64,000 nt of DNA from assembly GCF_000002985.6 (NCBI RefSeq), contig NC_003282.8, forward strand, positions 1,116,001 through 1,180,000, given 5' to 3'. Below, in pieces: positions 32,901 through 43,689 of this stretch (the first letter of the stretch is position 1; every line of letters starts with the position of its first letter). The notes below the pieces were generated by a model. It searched no databases. It saw nothing but the letters and a program-made list of their open reading frames with translations, and was not told where the DNA came from. The translations under genes were made by a program, and so were the position numbers. Source of the stretch: Caenorhabditis elegans. Lineage: Eukaryota; Nematoda; Chromadorea; Rhabditida; Rhabditidae.

Positions 32901-34765
32901 CCATTTCCCTTATCACCTCCAAAAATCACTATCAATAAATCATTATCAGTTGTCGTCGAAAATTTGGAGAAACTTAGACAATGTAAGAACAGGTACACAG
33001 TTCAAAAACTGATTTTTTAGTCCAAAATTGCAAAGAAAAACTTACGTCTCTCATAGCTGCGGACAACTAGACATACGACGCACAGACAGAGGAATACTAT
33101 GAAAATTATGGGACATGAGGCGACGAGGATCACCTCCCAGATTTCTGTTGTTGCGTTTCCTGAAAATTTTGAAAATTTTAATAATTTGCAATTTTTGTAA
33201 AAAAATTCGAAAAAAAGCAAACAATTTTTGGCACTGAAAATTCAAAATTCCAGCTTTTCAAACGACTTTTTAGACGTTTTAAGTAACTTTATCAAACTCA
33301 GACTCAAAAACTACACCTAACCCTAAGTTTTCATAGCTCTACACAAGTGGTACATCCATGCAAATGCGCTCTACTGATAATTTGAGTGTAGACCAGGTTT
33401 GGGCGCGTGATAACGAAAAAAGCTTTGGTCCAAAAAATTTAGAATTTAATTTCGGACATTTTTTATATGCATCACAAAAAAACTGGACCAACCGTTTTTG
33501 AGATACACGCGCCCAAGCGTCCAGGTATACGGTAGACAAATTGCGTACAGGTACCACTTCTCGGGCCGTGTCTAGCTCAAAATGTCGTAAAAGCAGATGT
33601 TTTGGGTTACTGTAGCTCGGTGTTTGCGTAACAAACACCGAATTTCACGGGAAATTGAACTCAGCCGGTAAAAAATTATGTCACGGGGTAATTTAGCATG
33701 AAGAGTTCAATAAAAATGATGATTTTATCAAATTTTGAGTTTTGAATTTTTAATATATTTTTTTGAATTTTTTTCGAATTAAAAAAAAATTTTAAACCAG
33801 ATTTTTTTCTTAACTTTTATCAAAGCTTCAAAACCTTACCCGAACGGAAAAAATGTGTCTCTGGCGTGGTTGGCACAATAAGGCTGTCCATGTGGAAGGC
33901 GGACTGAAAGAAAAAATTTTAAAATAAAAATGTTCAGAAATTTTTTTCCCAAAATTTACCATTTTCAAAAGTTTGATTGCTTAAAGTTCAAACAATAGGT
34001 GACTTAAAGTCCAGTTTCAGTCAAAACAGAATGGAACAATCAAAAGTTTCGAAAAGAATGAAAACTTGGGAGTAAAATGGGGGAATGGTTAGAGGGGTCA
34101 AAAACTCGTTTTTTGTTATCAAAACGTTAGATAGTATGTGAAAATGAGAGAGCGCAGAGTGGTTAGATAATTGACCGGGTGGTCAGAGACGTATTTCAGA
34201 TGATTTCAGTACGCGGGGAAAAGTTTTTGAATTTTTTTTTTGAAAATTTTTATGAAAATAACAACAACAAGCAAGTTAAAATTTAATTTAATCTAGAATT
34301 TACAGAAAAATCAAGAAAAAACTACCAAAACCAGAAGTTTAAGAATTTTTGCAACGGAGCGAGTTTGCACATTTGAAAATGGGAATTTTGAATTTTCCGG
34401 AAAGAAAAATGTTTTTAGGGCATTAAATTGAAAATGCGTAAATTGAAGAAATAGCTTTGAATTCCCGCCGACCACAAGTTGCAAATGTGCTCTAATGCGA
34501 AGATTATTAAAAATTGCAAAATTACCCGATTTTTTGAGAATTTAAGCTTCAATGATTACCTTAAAAATCAAATTGTGAGCCAAACCAACAAGACAGCGAC
34601 AAATAGGGAAACATTCCAATTTCGCGCAGACAGCAAGTGCGCCCTAATGATAAAACCCCTAAAACTGCAAAACTACCTCTAAAAACAAAACAAAATGATC
34701 AAATTCGCATTAATACTGTTATCAAACACACAAACTGATTCTCCTTTTCATATCATTACCGCCAT
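29904..34765 (-). CDS. Small single-pass membrane protein with three PPxY motifs, 192 aa
   Basis: Six minus-strand exons, 34760-34765 (ATGGCG only), 33840-33903, 33046-33159, 32668-32769, 30606-30796 and 29904-30005, join to 579 nt with every phase matching. The product has a short N-terminus with a possible glycosylation site (N25-A-T), one transmembrane helix (about 33-56, EVILVASCPIIFIVFLCLCV) and a cytoplasmic tail. The tail has three PPxY motifs (PPKY 90-93, PPFY 104-107, PPRY 155-158) in a Pro/Ser/Gln-rich chain. PPxY motifs bind WW domains of Nedd4-type ubiquitin ligases, so this is plausibly a ligase adaptor like the WBP1/VOPP1 or Shisa-type proteins; that role is inference. No signal peptide, so the topology is probably type III. 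The 6-nt first exon is the weakest part. Introns 4-5 hold five tRNA-like repeats. Confidence 0.78.
30077..30145 (-). repeat. tRNA-like repeat 2
   Basis: Minus strand gtggctcagctgggtagagg followed by ccggggttcaatcccc. It shares its upstream flank (tttccgacaactttgaaaaat) with repeats 3-5, so the repeated unit is longer than the tRNA part. Lies in intron 5 of the PPxY gene. Confidence 0.6.
30389..30456 (-). repeat. tRNA-like repeat 3
   Basis: Minus strand atggctccactgggtagagg, then ccggggttcgagtcc. Acceptor ccgca can pair with tgcgg. Shares flanks with repeats 2, 4 and 5. Confidence 0.6.
30897..30966 (+). repeat. tRNA-like repeat 4
   Basis: Plus strand gtggctcaactgggtagacg, then actgggttcgagtcccc; acceptor ends gtcgca and tgcggg pair partly. 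Same upstream flank as repeats 2, 3 and 5. In intron 4 of the PPxY gene. Confidence 0.6.
31189..31258 (+). repeat. tRNA-like repeat 5
   Basis: Plus strand gtggctcaactgggtagagg, then ccggggttcaacccccg. Nearly the same as repeat 4 through gagacgcacac, 290 bp away in the same orientation. Confidence 0.6.
32575..32645 (+). repeat. tRNA-like repeat 6
   Basis: Plus strand atggctcagtcggttagcgg, then accggggttcgaacccccg. Its flanks differ from repeats 2-5, so it is a separate lineage. Its end lies just below exon 4 of the PPxY gene. Confidence 0.55.
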
Positions 34766-37570
34766 CTTCAGGTCAGACAAGTGGGCGGAGTCTCTAAAGT
34801 GGGTGTGGCCACTGATTTCCATGAAAAATTGAGGGAATTTTCAGTGAAAAAACTGGGAAGTGGGGTGATTTATGGTGGGAGCACTGGAAATAGCTAAAAT
34901 TTCGGAAAAAATGAGTAGAAATTTTGAATTCCCGCGGACCATGAAGTGCAAATGCACTCTATTGAGAATTTTAATGAAAACTGCTGGAAGTTTAGAGATT
35001 TCAAAGAAAAATTGAGTGAAATTAGCAAAAATAATCGAGATTATCACTAAACTTAGAGTATGTTCAAGAAATAACTCTTTAAAATTTGAATTTCCCGCTG
35101 ACCGCATGCTGCAATTTCGCTCTATTGATAAACTAGCTTACATTTGCTGAAATTCGGGAATTTTCAACAAAATTTTTTGTAAAAAGAACGTATTATACTA
35201 AAAATAGCAGGAAATTTGTAATTAAACGAGAAAATTTCAAATTTCCCGCCAATCGCAAGCTGCAAGTGCGCCCCAATGAGAAAATACACTCAAAATGCAG
35301 CTAAATTGTTCTAAATTGTTGTTTCCACAACTTTCAAACCAAAAAACAGTTGGGAAACTATAAAATTCAAAAAATCACACAAAACATTGCGAATTGAAAT
35401 TCAGTGTACTGCCAGGATTTGCATTTTTAATGCTCCCAGGCGGTGGCTTGAAAAAGTTACGTAGTTGAACTGTGTAGCTGATCACACTACCGGGAATATA
35501 GCGAAAAACATGTTTTCTGGTGTTTTTGGGGGTTACTGTAGTTTGGGGGGAGGGGGGGATTTTGAAAAAATATGAACTTGTTTTTATTTGTATAGTTTTT
35601 CTTGTCGATTTCCCCCAAAACGGCTCAAATTTAGGTCAAAACGGTCGCTTTTAAGCAAAATTGAGTCAATTATCGTTGGAGCGCACCTGCAGCATGGAGG
35701 TGCTATGCAAGCGCGCCCCAATGATAAATTTGTGGAATCAATAGTTTTTGCTTGTTTTAGACTATTTTTGGACCAAAAACAAACAGGTGTGTAACTGTTT
35801 TGACTAAAAACACTAGAATTGAAGAAACTTGAGAAAAAAATTTTATTTTAAAACTTTTTTGGAAAAGTTGTTGTTTTTTTCCGAATTTTTTTCTCGAAAA
35901 TTCGTAAATTTTAGTAGCATTTTCGGGAAATGACTTATTTTTTGCACTAAATGAATCTCTGAAAAAGTACCTTAAAACACAAAAATTTAAATTCCCACCC
36001 ATATGGCACTATGCAATTTCGCTCCAATGAGAATTTGCTGTTTTAAGCCTGAAATGGTAGGTTTTCAGGGGGAAATTAAAAGTTTTAAATTAGAAAATGC
36101 ATACTTCGTAAGAATTTTAAAGATATTAATTTTTAAAAAAAATTTTGAATGCTATAGGAAAATTTTTTCAACAATTTCTGATAAAAATACTTGCGAAACT
36201 TTTAAAAGTCAAAACCATAAATTATTCTGATACATTTTAATCATTTTTTGCGTCATTAGTAAATCATTGTAGTAAATCATTATTTTTGTCATCATTTTGA
36301 AAAATTGAACTTTTGTCAAAACGTAATTTGTAGTTTACGCCTTTGAACTTCCTCTTCACAATTTTTCAGGCATTTTCATGATTTTTTTCTCAAAGTTTGA
36401 AATAAAAAATCAAAATAAATTTGAAAAATTAGATTTTCGAAAAAAAATCCAGAATTTTTTTATTTCACAAAAAATTGAAATTTTATGCCATAAAACCAGT
36501 CAGCTGACAGTAACTGATAAGCTAATAACCTACCTATAAAAAATAAAAATAATCATAAAAGTGTTTACCAAAAAATTTCGAAACAGGATGAAAAGTTGCA
36601 TTCCTTCCGTGTTCTTTTTTTTTGAAAAACAAACTCTTTTCAATTGGAAAATAAGCATTTTAGAGATTAATCATCAAAACTTATCAAAAAAATAACATTT
36701 TCTCCGTGAAAAACTGATCAAATTCACATTTTTCGGAGTTTTTGCTTTGGGGCGCGTTTGCATACATACGGTCGATGGGATATTTGAATGTTCGCGTTGA
36801 ATTTGATTTTTTTTTTGAAAAAAAAACCGTGTTTTAAATCTGTTTCAATAAACTTTGTTTTAATAGAACCCAGAAAAATCAAGTTTCAACCCAAAAATTT
36901 GAATCGCAGTATGCAAGTGCGCCCCAGTGATAAACCCGTAGAAATCGAGGTTTCGCGGGTTTTAAGGGGTTTTCAATGAGATTAAAACGTTATGTTGAAG
37001 TATTTGAACTATAAAACTGAAATAAATGTCTAATTTTATCTAGATATAATTTTTGGAAAATTAAATTAACAGGAACAATTTTTTCTCACAATATTTTTTT
37101 TCTGATAATTGGTTTAATATTTTGACAGTAAAAATGAAAACTCATCGAAAATCTATCATTATGAAAACAATTTATAGCCACTTAGTGTATGGCTGTCCCA
37201 TTACGGTTTGATCTACAAAAAATTCGGGAATTTTTCGCCCAAAAAAATATGACGTCAGCAAAAAATGAGACACTCTGACACCACGTGTATAGCTAGAAAA
37301 CTTTTAAAAATCAAGTTTTTGCCCACAAATTCGAATTCCCGCCGACCACAGTATGCAATTGCGCTCCATTGATAAATATTATTAAAATAATTTTTTTGAA
37401 ATTTTTTTATTTGAAACTCGATTTCAATTTTCAGATTTAGGTAACTAATTTGTCATCAGAAACTAACATTTTCAATAAAGTTAATTACTAGAATACACTA
37501 GAAATATGAATTTTTACCCAGAAATTCGAATTCCCGCCGACCACAGTGTGCAAGTACGCTCTAATGATGG
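34460..37570 (+). repeat. Dispersed family with tgcaa..gcgctc motif
   Basis: About ten imperfect copies of gccgaccacagtatgcaattgcgctccattga, at about 34470, 34630, 34936, 35098, 35250, 35690, 36002, 36905, 37345 and 37540, plus an inverted copy near 36755 and outliers at 33357 and 8765. Spacing is irregular (about 150-800 bp). Most copies lie upstream of the PPxY gene start at 34765. No gene is supported in 34766-41688. Confidence 0.7.
37188..37292. mobile_element. Partial cacgtg/tgacgtca hairpin element
   Basis: Starts gtatggctgtcccattacgg and ends ctgacaccacgtg, with tgacgtca inside. It is a truncated relative of the four copies at 52.3-54.1 kb. Confidence 0.65.
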
Positions 37571-37754
37571 AATCTCCATAAAGTGAGTTTTAAGTGGTTT
37601 TTGGGGGTTCTTAATAGAAAAAACGGATAAAGGAATATTCAAACTACTAAAAAACTTAAAAAAAAATATTTTTGAACCAGCCGCTGACCGCGCCTACGGC
37701 GCGGGCAACGACTGGCACCATTAAAAGTATTTGACACACATACACTTTCAGAAT

Positions 37755-38085
37755 TTTCTCGATTTTTCTAGAAAGTTCTGGAACATTCCAGACTTTTCCC
37801 AATTTTTCTAGAAAGTTCTGGAACATTTCAGACTTTTCCCAATTTTTCTAGAAAGTTCTGGAACAATCCAGACTTTTCCCAATTTCTCTAGAAAGTTCTG
37901 GAACATTCCAGAATTTTCTCGATTTTTCTAGAAAGTTCTGAACATTCCAGACTTTTCCCAATTTTTCTAGAGAGTTCTGGAACATTCCAGACTTTTCCCA
38001 ATTTTTCTAGAAAGTTCTGGAACATCCCAGACTTTTCCCAATTTTTCTAGAAAGTTCTGGAACATTCCAGACTTTTTTCCAGATT
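37755..38085 (+). repeat. Tandem 40-bp repeat built of heat-shock-element modules
   Basis: About eight units, each reading TTC-ta-GAA-ag-TTC-tg-GAA-ca-TTC-ca-GA followed by a cttttcccaattt spacer. The alternating TTC/GAA modules every 5 bp are the exact binding layout for heat-shock factor (HSF-1), with five or six modules per unit. One unit has lost a base (gttctgaacatt) and one reads tagagagttc. Lies about 3 kb upstream of the PPxY gene and 3.6 kb downstream of the putative 70-aa gene. Known: Helitron transposons in Caenorhabditis have been reported to carry such elements; whether this array is Helitron-derived is inference. Confidence 0.85.
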
Positions 38086-38232
38086 TTCCAAAATATTTTT
38101 CACAGAAAATTTAAATTTCCCTCCAAAATATTTTTTTCGGAAAATTTAAATTTCCCTCCAAAATATTTTTTTCAGAAAATTTAAATTTCCCGCCAAAATA
38201 TTTTTCACAGAAAATTTAAATTTCCCGCCAAA
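38085..38232 (+). repeat. Four tandem copies of a 38-bp aaatttaaatttcccgcc unit
   Basis: Units of aaaatatttttt followed by cggaaaatttaaatttccc, with cctcc or gcc variants, directly abutting the heat-shock-module array and the 15-bp minisatellite. Confidence 0.75.
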
Positions 38233-38235
38233 ATT

Positions 38236-38527
38236 TTGGGTCTTACCACGGTGGGTCTCACCACGACAGGTCTCACCACGATGGGTCTCACCACGATGGG
38301 TCTCACCACGACAGGTCTCACCACGGTGGGTATCACCACGACGGGTCTCACCACGATGGGTCTCACCACGATGGGTCTCACCACGATGGGTCTCACCACG
38401 ATGGGTCTCACCACGATGGGTTTCACCACGACGGGTCTCACCACGGTGGGTCTCGCCACGATGGGTCTCACCACGATGGGTCTCGCCACGATGGGTCTCA
38501 CCACGATGGGTCTCGCCACGAAGATCT
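38236..38527 (+). repeat. 15-bp minisatellite (ggtctcaccacgatg)n
   Basis: About 19 head-to-tail units with variants tctcgcc, acgacg and acggtg. Because 15 is a multiple of three, long repetitive open frames appear in several frames on both strands; these are repeat artefacts, not genes. Confidence 0.9.
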
Positions 38528-38544
38528 CGCAGCAACATTTTTTT

Positions 38545-38705
38545 AAATTTTCCAGAAGGTTCTAGAACAATCCAGAATTTTTTCGAATTTTCCAGAAGGT
38601 TCTAAAGCTTTTCAGAATTTTCCAGAAGGTTCTGTAACATTCTAGAATTTTCCAGAAATTCCCAGAAGGTTCTGGAACATTTCAGAATTTTCCCGAAGTT
38701 TCCAA
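38545..38705 (+). repeat. Second heat-shock-element module array
   Basis: Three or four units of TTC-ca-GAA-gg-TTC-ta-GAA-ca-AT-type modules (ttttccagaaggttctagaa and variants) on the other side of the minisatellite. More diverged than the 37.8-kb array but with the same 5-bp alternation. Confidence 0.8.
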
Positions 38706-38734
38706 TTTCCCTTCCCAAGACGGAAAGTCAATTT

Positions 38735-39095
38735 TTCCGAAACTACAGTAATCCTATAGTACTCCTACAGTACCTCTACAGTACTACTACAGTACCCCGA
38801 CCATATCCCCCTACTAACCCCAAACCTATATTTCTTCAAAAGACTAAAACACAATTTTTCATAAACTACAGTAATCCTACCGTACTCCTACAGTACTCCT
38901 ACAGTACTACTACAGTACCCCGACCATATCCCACTAATAACTCCAAACCTATATCTCTTCAAAAGACAAAAACACAATTTTTCATAAACTACAGTAATCC
39001 TACCGTACTCCTACAGTACTCCTACAGTACTACTACAGTACCCCGACCATATCCCACTAATAACTCCAAACCTATATCCCTCCAACAGCCGAAAA
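38735..39095 (+). repeat. Three copies of a roughly 120-bp repeat
   Basis: Each unit contains actacagtaatcctac, cagtactcctacagta, ccccgaccatatccc and aaacctatat. The second and third copies are near identical, the first is diverged. Confidence 0.8.
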
Positions 39096-41688
39096 CGCCT
39101 TGCCTTTGTAAGCTATGACGTCACTTCTTAACAAACGGAAACTATTTTTTTATATATAGGTAATGATAATATTTTTTCAAACTAAAATCAGATAAAAGTT
39201 TGCAATTTTTTTCAAAAAAAAAAACCGTTCAAAAACCACAAAAAAAATCTGAATGACGACAATTTCCGATTCAAAACCAATCAGAAAATTAATCATTGAA
39301 AACTAAAAAATCTTGGCAAAAAAAGTCTCAAAAACCAGTTTTCAATTTTTCTGCAAACCCATCCCCAGCCGGCGCCTCTCAAACAGTTTTCGGCGGATAA
39401 GAAGGTCATTTTCGGTGTCTTTTCTGTCTGTGTCTCTCATTTTCTTGTACTTTTTTTCAGTTTTGTAAAGATGACCGGAAGGAGGGGCGACAAGAAGTTA
39501 TGAATTTTCAATGAATTCTCTCACCCAAAAAAAAATGACACAAAAATGGAGGTTTTTTGTAGGTCAAGAAGGTCAAGTGTGCAAATATTTGACTTGGTTT
39601 TTCCCCTTTTTTGGGTAAAAACTACCTGTAGCATCAAGTATGCATGGTCAAATTGTTTAAAAATGTGTTCAAAGGTACTGTATAAGTTTTGGGATTTTTA
39701 AAAAAACAAACTTTCAAAAATTCTTAAATTGAAAAAAATTTCAAAAACTTTTTTTTTTTTTTTTTTGAATAAATCACAAATATATTACATTCCTATGTAC
39801 AAACGTTTTCTATTGGTTTTCCGCCGGTCTTTCAGCTTAATTTTGGCAAATTTGTGTTACTGTAGCTCCAAAAGTACTCAAACACCGACTATCGTAACCG
39901 AAGACACCAAATTTGGCGGGATTTCAGTCTTGAGTTCCAAAAATGTAAGTGACGGGGTAAAAAATTACAGGGAATTCAAATTTTAAAGTAAAAAATTTGG
40001 AATATTTTTTATGAATAAATACTTCGGATAATAATATTCCAAATTTTTATTTTCAAAAAATTTTGGAGATGGGTTTAAAATTGGTGGGAATTCAAATTAT
40101 TGTTTTTAAAAAATTTGAAAAAAAATTGTTCCAAAAATTTTTTAGAGCAATTTTTGTCAAGACCTGCAATTCAAAAAATAACTTTTTCAAATTAAGATTT
40201 ACAAAACTATACATAAAAATTTTTAGCTGGCTTTTTCCTCTCAAAAAGATAAGCTTAACCAGGTGTGGGTTGGGCTAGAAGCGATAAAAACCCAATATTT
40301 ACAAGTGAGAAAATCCGATTTTTCAGGGGATTTTCAGAAGATTTTCTTGGCTTTCTGCTGCTGGGAATAGTAATTTAAGTGATGCGTGTTAAGTTTTGGA
40401 ACAAATTTTTTAAAAATAAATTTTCAAACAAAAATTCAAAAAAAATATTTCGGTTCAAAATCTGGTAACATAATCCATGTTAGTCTACTAGATGCCCTTT
40501 TAATACCCATACAATAATTTTAGCAAGATTTTGGTCACGTTTTGAAAATGGACACTTTATATTTTTGCAACTTTTCGAAATTTTTCGCGTGGGTGTGGGA
40601 GGTTGAAGTTAACTGATAAATAAATAAATTTCAGTATTGATAAGAGTTATAGACACTATGTCTAGGAAATTTGAAGGTCAGAATACAAAAATGGAAGTTT
40701 GGTTTTAATTTTTTTCCAAAAAAAAAAAAGACAAAATACCAGCCCATTCTGAATTTCACGCATCTGACGCATTGATCAACAAAAATCGATTTGAAAAATG
40801 TCAATAAATAGTAAATTTTAAGCTGATCAACTTGGTTTGTTGCAGCGCATTTCAAAAATTAAAGATTTGAAGAACTGAAGTTTCAGGAAATATGGTGCTA
40901 ATTCTCAACCTTTTTTTTACCAACAAAAAAAACGCGAAAAATTAGCTAAATTCTCAAGTGCCAAGATTTATAAACCACACCCAATAAATATTTAAAAACT
41001 CTCCATCAATATTTTCCATCTAGAACACTTTGTGATGCATCAATCATTGCGTCATTGATGCTGAAGCTGGAGTTAATCGGATCAAAATGTCAGCTTTTCC
41101 GATCACAGTATGCACATTTTTTGAATTACTTGGAAATATTGATGGGTATAATAACAATGTGCTGATAAATTTAAATTTATAGACTGCAATGTGCATTGTT
41201 GTGGTAAAGTTCATTTTAGGTGCAGAGTCCTTTGGTAAATTCTTGTACAAATTTATTTCTAAAATGGCTCAAAAAAGTCCGAATAGTATGAAAATGCACC
41301 AGAATGACACCAGAAAAAATATAATGTGCAATTTAACCGATTCGAAAGTTTGGTGAACATTGGAAAAAACTCAGTAGCTTCAAAACGGTCTTAAATTTTT
41401 CGAAAACTACAGTAATCCTACCCCGTCAAAAAAAATTATCTTGGCTTGTGGTGCAAGAGACAACGTTAAAATTTCAAATTCGAACCCCAAGTTTTTCTGA
41501 TTTAAACGTTTTTTTGATACTCAAATTTCTTCAATGATTTGTTTTTCACCTTAACCGCCAAAAACCTTCAGGTTTTAAGTTTATCCCCCGGTAACCCTCC
41601 CCCCACGCAAAAATACATCCGACCACACCAGATGATATTTGTTTTCGAGGAGAGGGCTCGCAAATCTTACGAGAGCTCACCGAATTTT

Positions 41689-42028
41689 TTATGCTTTGAT
41701 GGTTTCGGACAAGGAACAAGTTTGTTTTTTTTTTGGGGAAATGGGAACTTTTTGAGGAACACTGACGAGTATTGGTAGTTGATAGGAAGATTTGGAGGTT
41801 AAGGGTTGGAAAATGTAATTGAACTAGATGTAATGAGTTCAACATAAAAACATTTGAAAAATTTGAAAATTTGTTTTTTGAAATTTTGAAAAATTGTTTC
41901 TTTTTTTTTGAAAACTTGAAAAAAAAATAATACATATATTTTGTACCGACCTGTATATTATTGCTATTTTCTTCTACAACATTGCAGAAGAGCCAGCCAA
42001 GACACGTCGATTGAGCAGTCGCCGTCAT
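41689..42028 (-). CDS. Possible 70-aa protein, two exons
   Basis: Exon 1 (41951-42028) starts MTATAQSTCLGWLFCNVVEE and ends in CAG/gtcggt. A second segment 41689-41823 behind a tag acceptor joins in phase to give a lysine-rich tail (PQKVPISPKKK) and a stop. The first exon is convincing for composition and donor; the second is weaker, and another exon may be the true partner. A (CT)n tract at about 43138-43159 lies upstream and could be part of its promoter. No family recognised. Confidence 0.35.
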
Positions 42029-42339
42029 TATTTGGGGAAAATTTTCTGAAAAAATAAATGTTTTTTGGACTTTTCAAATTTATGTTTGCAAATCAAACTA
42101 AGTAATGAAATTCTTTCAAGAAAAGCTGAAAATCAAAACACAATTGTTATCAACAAGAAAAACTATCTAAAGATAGATTTTCCCCGGTTTCGCGTCATTT
42201 TTATTCTGATAAAAATGATAATTCCTCCTAAAAAATATGTTTAAAATATTAAAAAATTTGACAAGAAAATGATAAAATTTTTATGGAAAGCTAAAATAAG
42301 TAAAATTCGGGAAAAAATATTCAAAAAAGTCAAAAATGT

Positions 42340-42990
42340 CAGGTTTCAAAAAAGAGTGCGTGGTGGCTTAAAGTGTGCGGAGCCTAAAAAGGGGCGTGAC
42401 GTAAACTTTTTTTTAAATTCAAAATTTTGAAATATTTGTTGAAAATCCAAAAATGCAATTACCAAACGATTTTTTCATCAATCAAACTTTTTGGATTTTT
42501 AACCAACACGTGGGCGTGGTCAATACTGGGCGGAGCCAAAAAAGAGGCGTGGCTTACTATTTGATTGTTTTTCTTTTTTTTTTGTTGCTATAAATTAATA
42601 GCATTTTTTTCCGAAAAAAATTAAATTGGGACCTAAAAAATTAGATATTTCTAGAATAAAAATGGAGCATTCCCAAAAGTAGGCGGAGTATAAAAAGGGG
42701 CGTAGCTTAAAATTAACGATTTTTTGAAAAAAAAAAGAGTTAATATTCAATTTTCATAATTTCAAAAAAAAAATAAAAAAATAGTTCTCGATTTTTAAAA
42801 AACAAAAAAAAAACCAAATTAAAAAAATATTTTCCAAAATTAAAATTTTTAATTTTTCAACCAATAAATGGGCGGAGCTTAAAGGCTTAGAAGCCTAATA
42901 AATTAAAACTAACTTTCTTTAAATATTACAGAAAAGGCCCGGCTATATGAAAAAAGTCCTAAAACTTGGCAGGAAAAAGTGGGCGGGGCC
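42340..42990. repeat. Dispersed ggcggagcctaaaaaggggcgtg motifs
   Basis: Five copies of a cggagc/ggggcgtgg motif in AT-rich DNA (about 42375, 42532, 42690, 42872, 42972). Related gctccgcccacaaaatgg copies occur at 53240, 53405, 53890, 54237 and 54380. No gene in the 42029-43689 spacer beyond these and a (CT)n run at about 43138-43159. Confidence 0.65.
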
Positions 42991-43689
42991 TGAAATCTGG
43001 TCACCCCCGCCGCAACTTTTATAGATAAATGTTGGAAGGGATTAAAAAAATTTGAATTACAAATTATTTTCGACACAAAAAACAGACGAACTTTTGAAAA
43101 TCATTTTAATCGGATTGGTTTTCTGTTCAACGGACGGTCTCTCTCTCTCTCTCTCTCTGATCACAGTACTATTTCTCACATTTTGGCCGGTGAATTGGTT
43201 ATTTTTAGAGGAATTTTGAACTTTTCATGTTTTTTCAAATGTACTATGATGTTGGGCAGATATATTTCTGTAAATTGGAAAAAAAAATTACCAAAAATAT
43301 TGATTTTGAAGAAAGTTACAAGGATTTAAAATTTGTTGGGTTTTTTCTCAAAAAAATTTTTTTCGAAAATATTTTATTTCCAAAATTTCCATTTTTTGAA
43401 CATTCTAGTTTCATTAATTTTATGAGCAGCTCCCAAATAAGTATAATCATGACCCAGATTTGAGAAAATTTGGGTCCCGCCGCGAAAAGTACAGTACCCC
43501 CAGGGATTTCGTGGCGGGACCTAACTTTTTTCAAATTGGAGCAAAGTAGGTCGTGGTTATACTCAAATTGAAGCTCTTGTTGAGCTGAATTAAAAAATTT
43601 TAATTTTGTAGACAATGGGATTACAAAAAGAAATTCTTAGAAAATATAAAATTTATATTTAAAAAAAAAACGTGCAATAAATTTCAAAT

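Noticed and set aside
32190..36850. CTGTTTCA words resembling the upstream motif of piRNA (21U-RNA) genes, for example near 32199 and 36838
   Set aside because: The word alone is too common in AT-rich DNA; spacing to a suitable start was not convincing and most occurrences fall within repeats.
38146..38538. Long open frames of repeated RGETH and VVRPI on the minus strand and GLTTM on the plus strand
   Set aside because: They arise because the 15-bp minisatellite is a multiple of three and carries no stop codons; the same is true in several frames, with no splice or start support.
39350..39525. Possible exon on either strand (plus PAPLKQFSADKK; minus frame containing ENDLLIRRKLFERRR)
   Set aside because: Coding-like on both strands but no partner exon with matching phase was found and donors are poor, so I could not build a gene.
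41546..42028. A single 160-codon frame starting MTATAQ
   Set aside because: The middle is translated A/T-run intron sequence; a clear splice donor follows codon 26, so the two-exon model was used instead.
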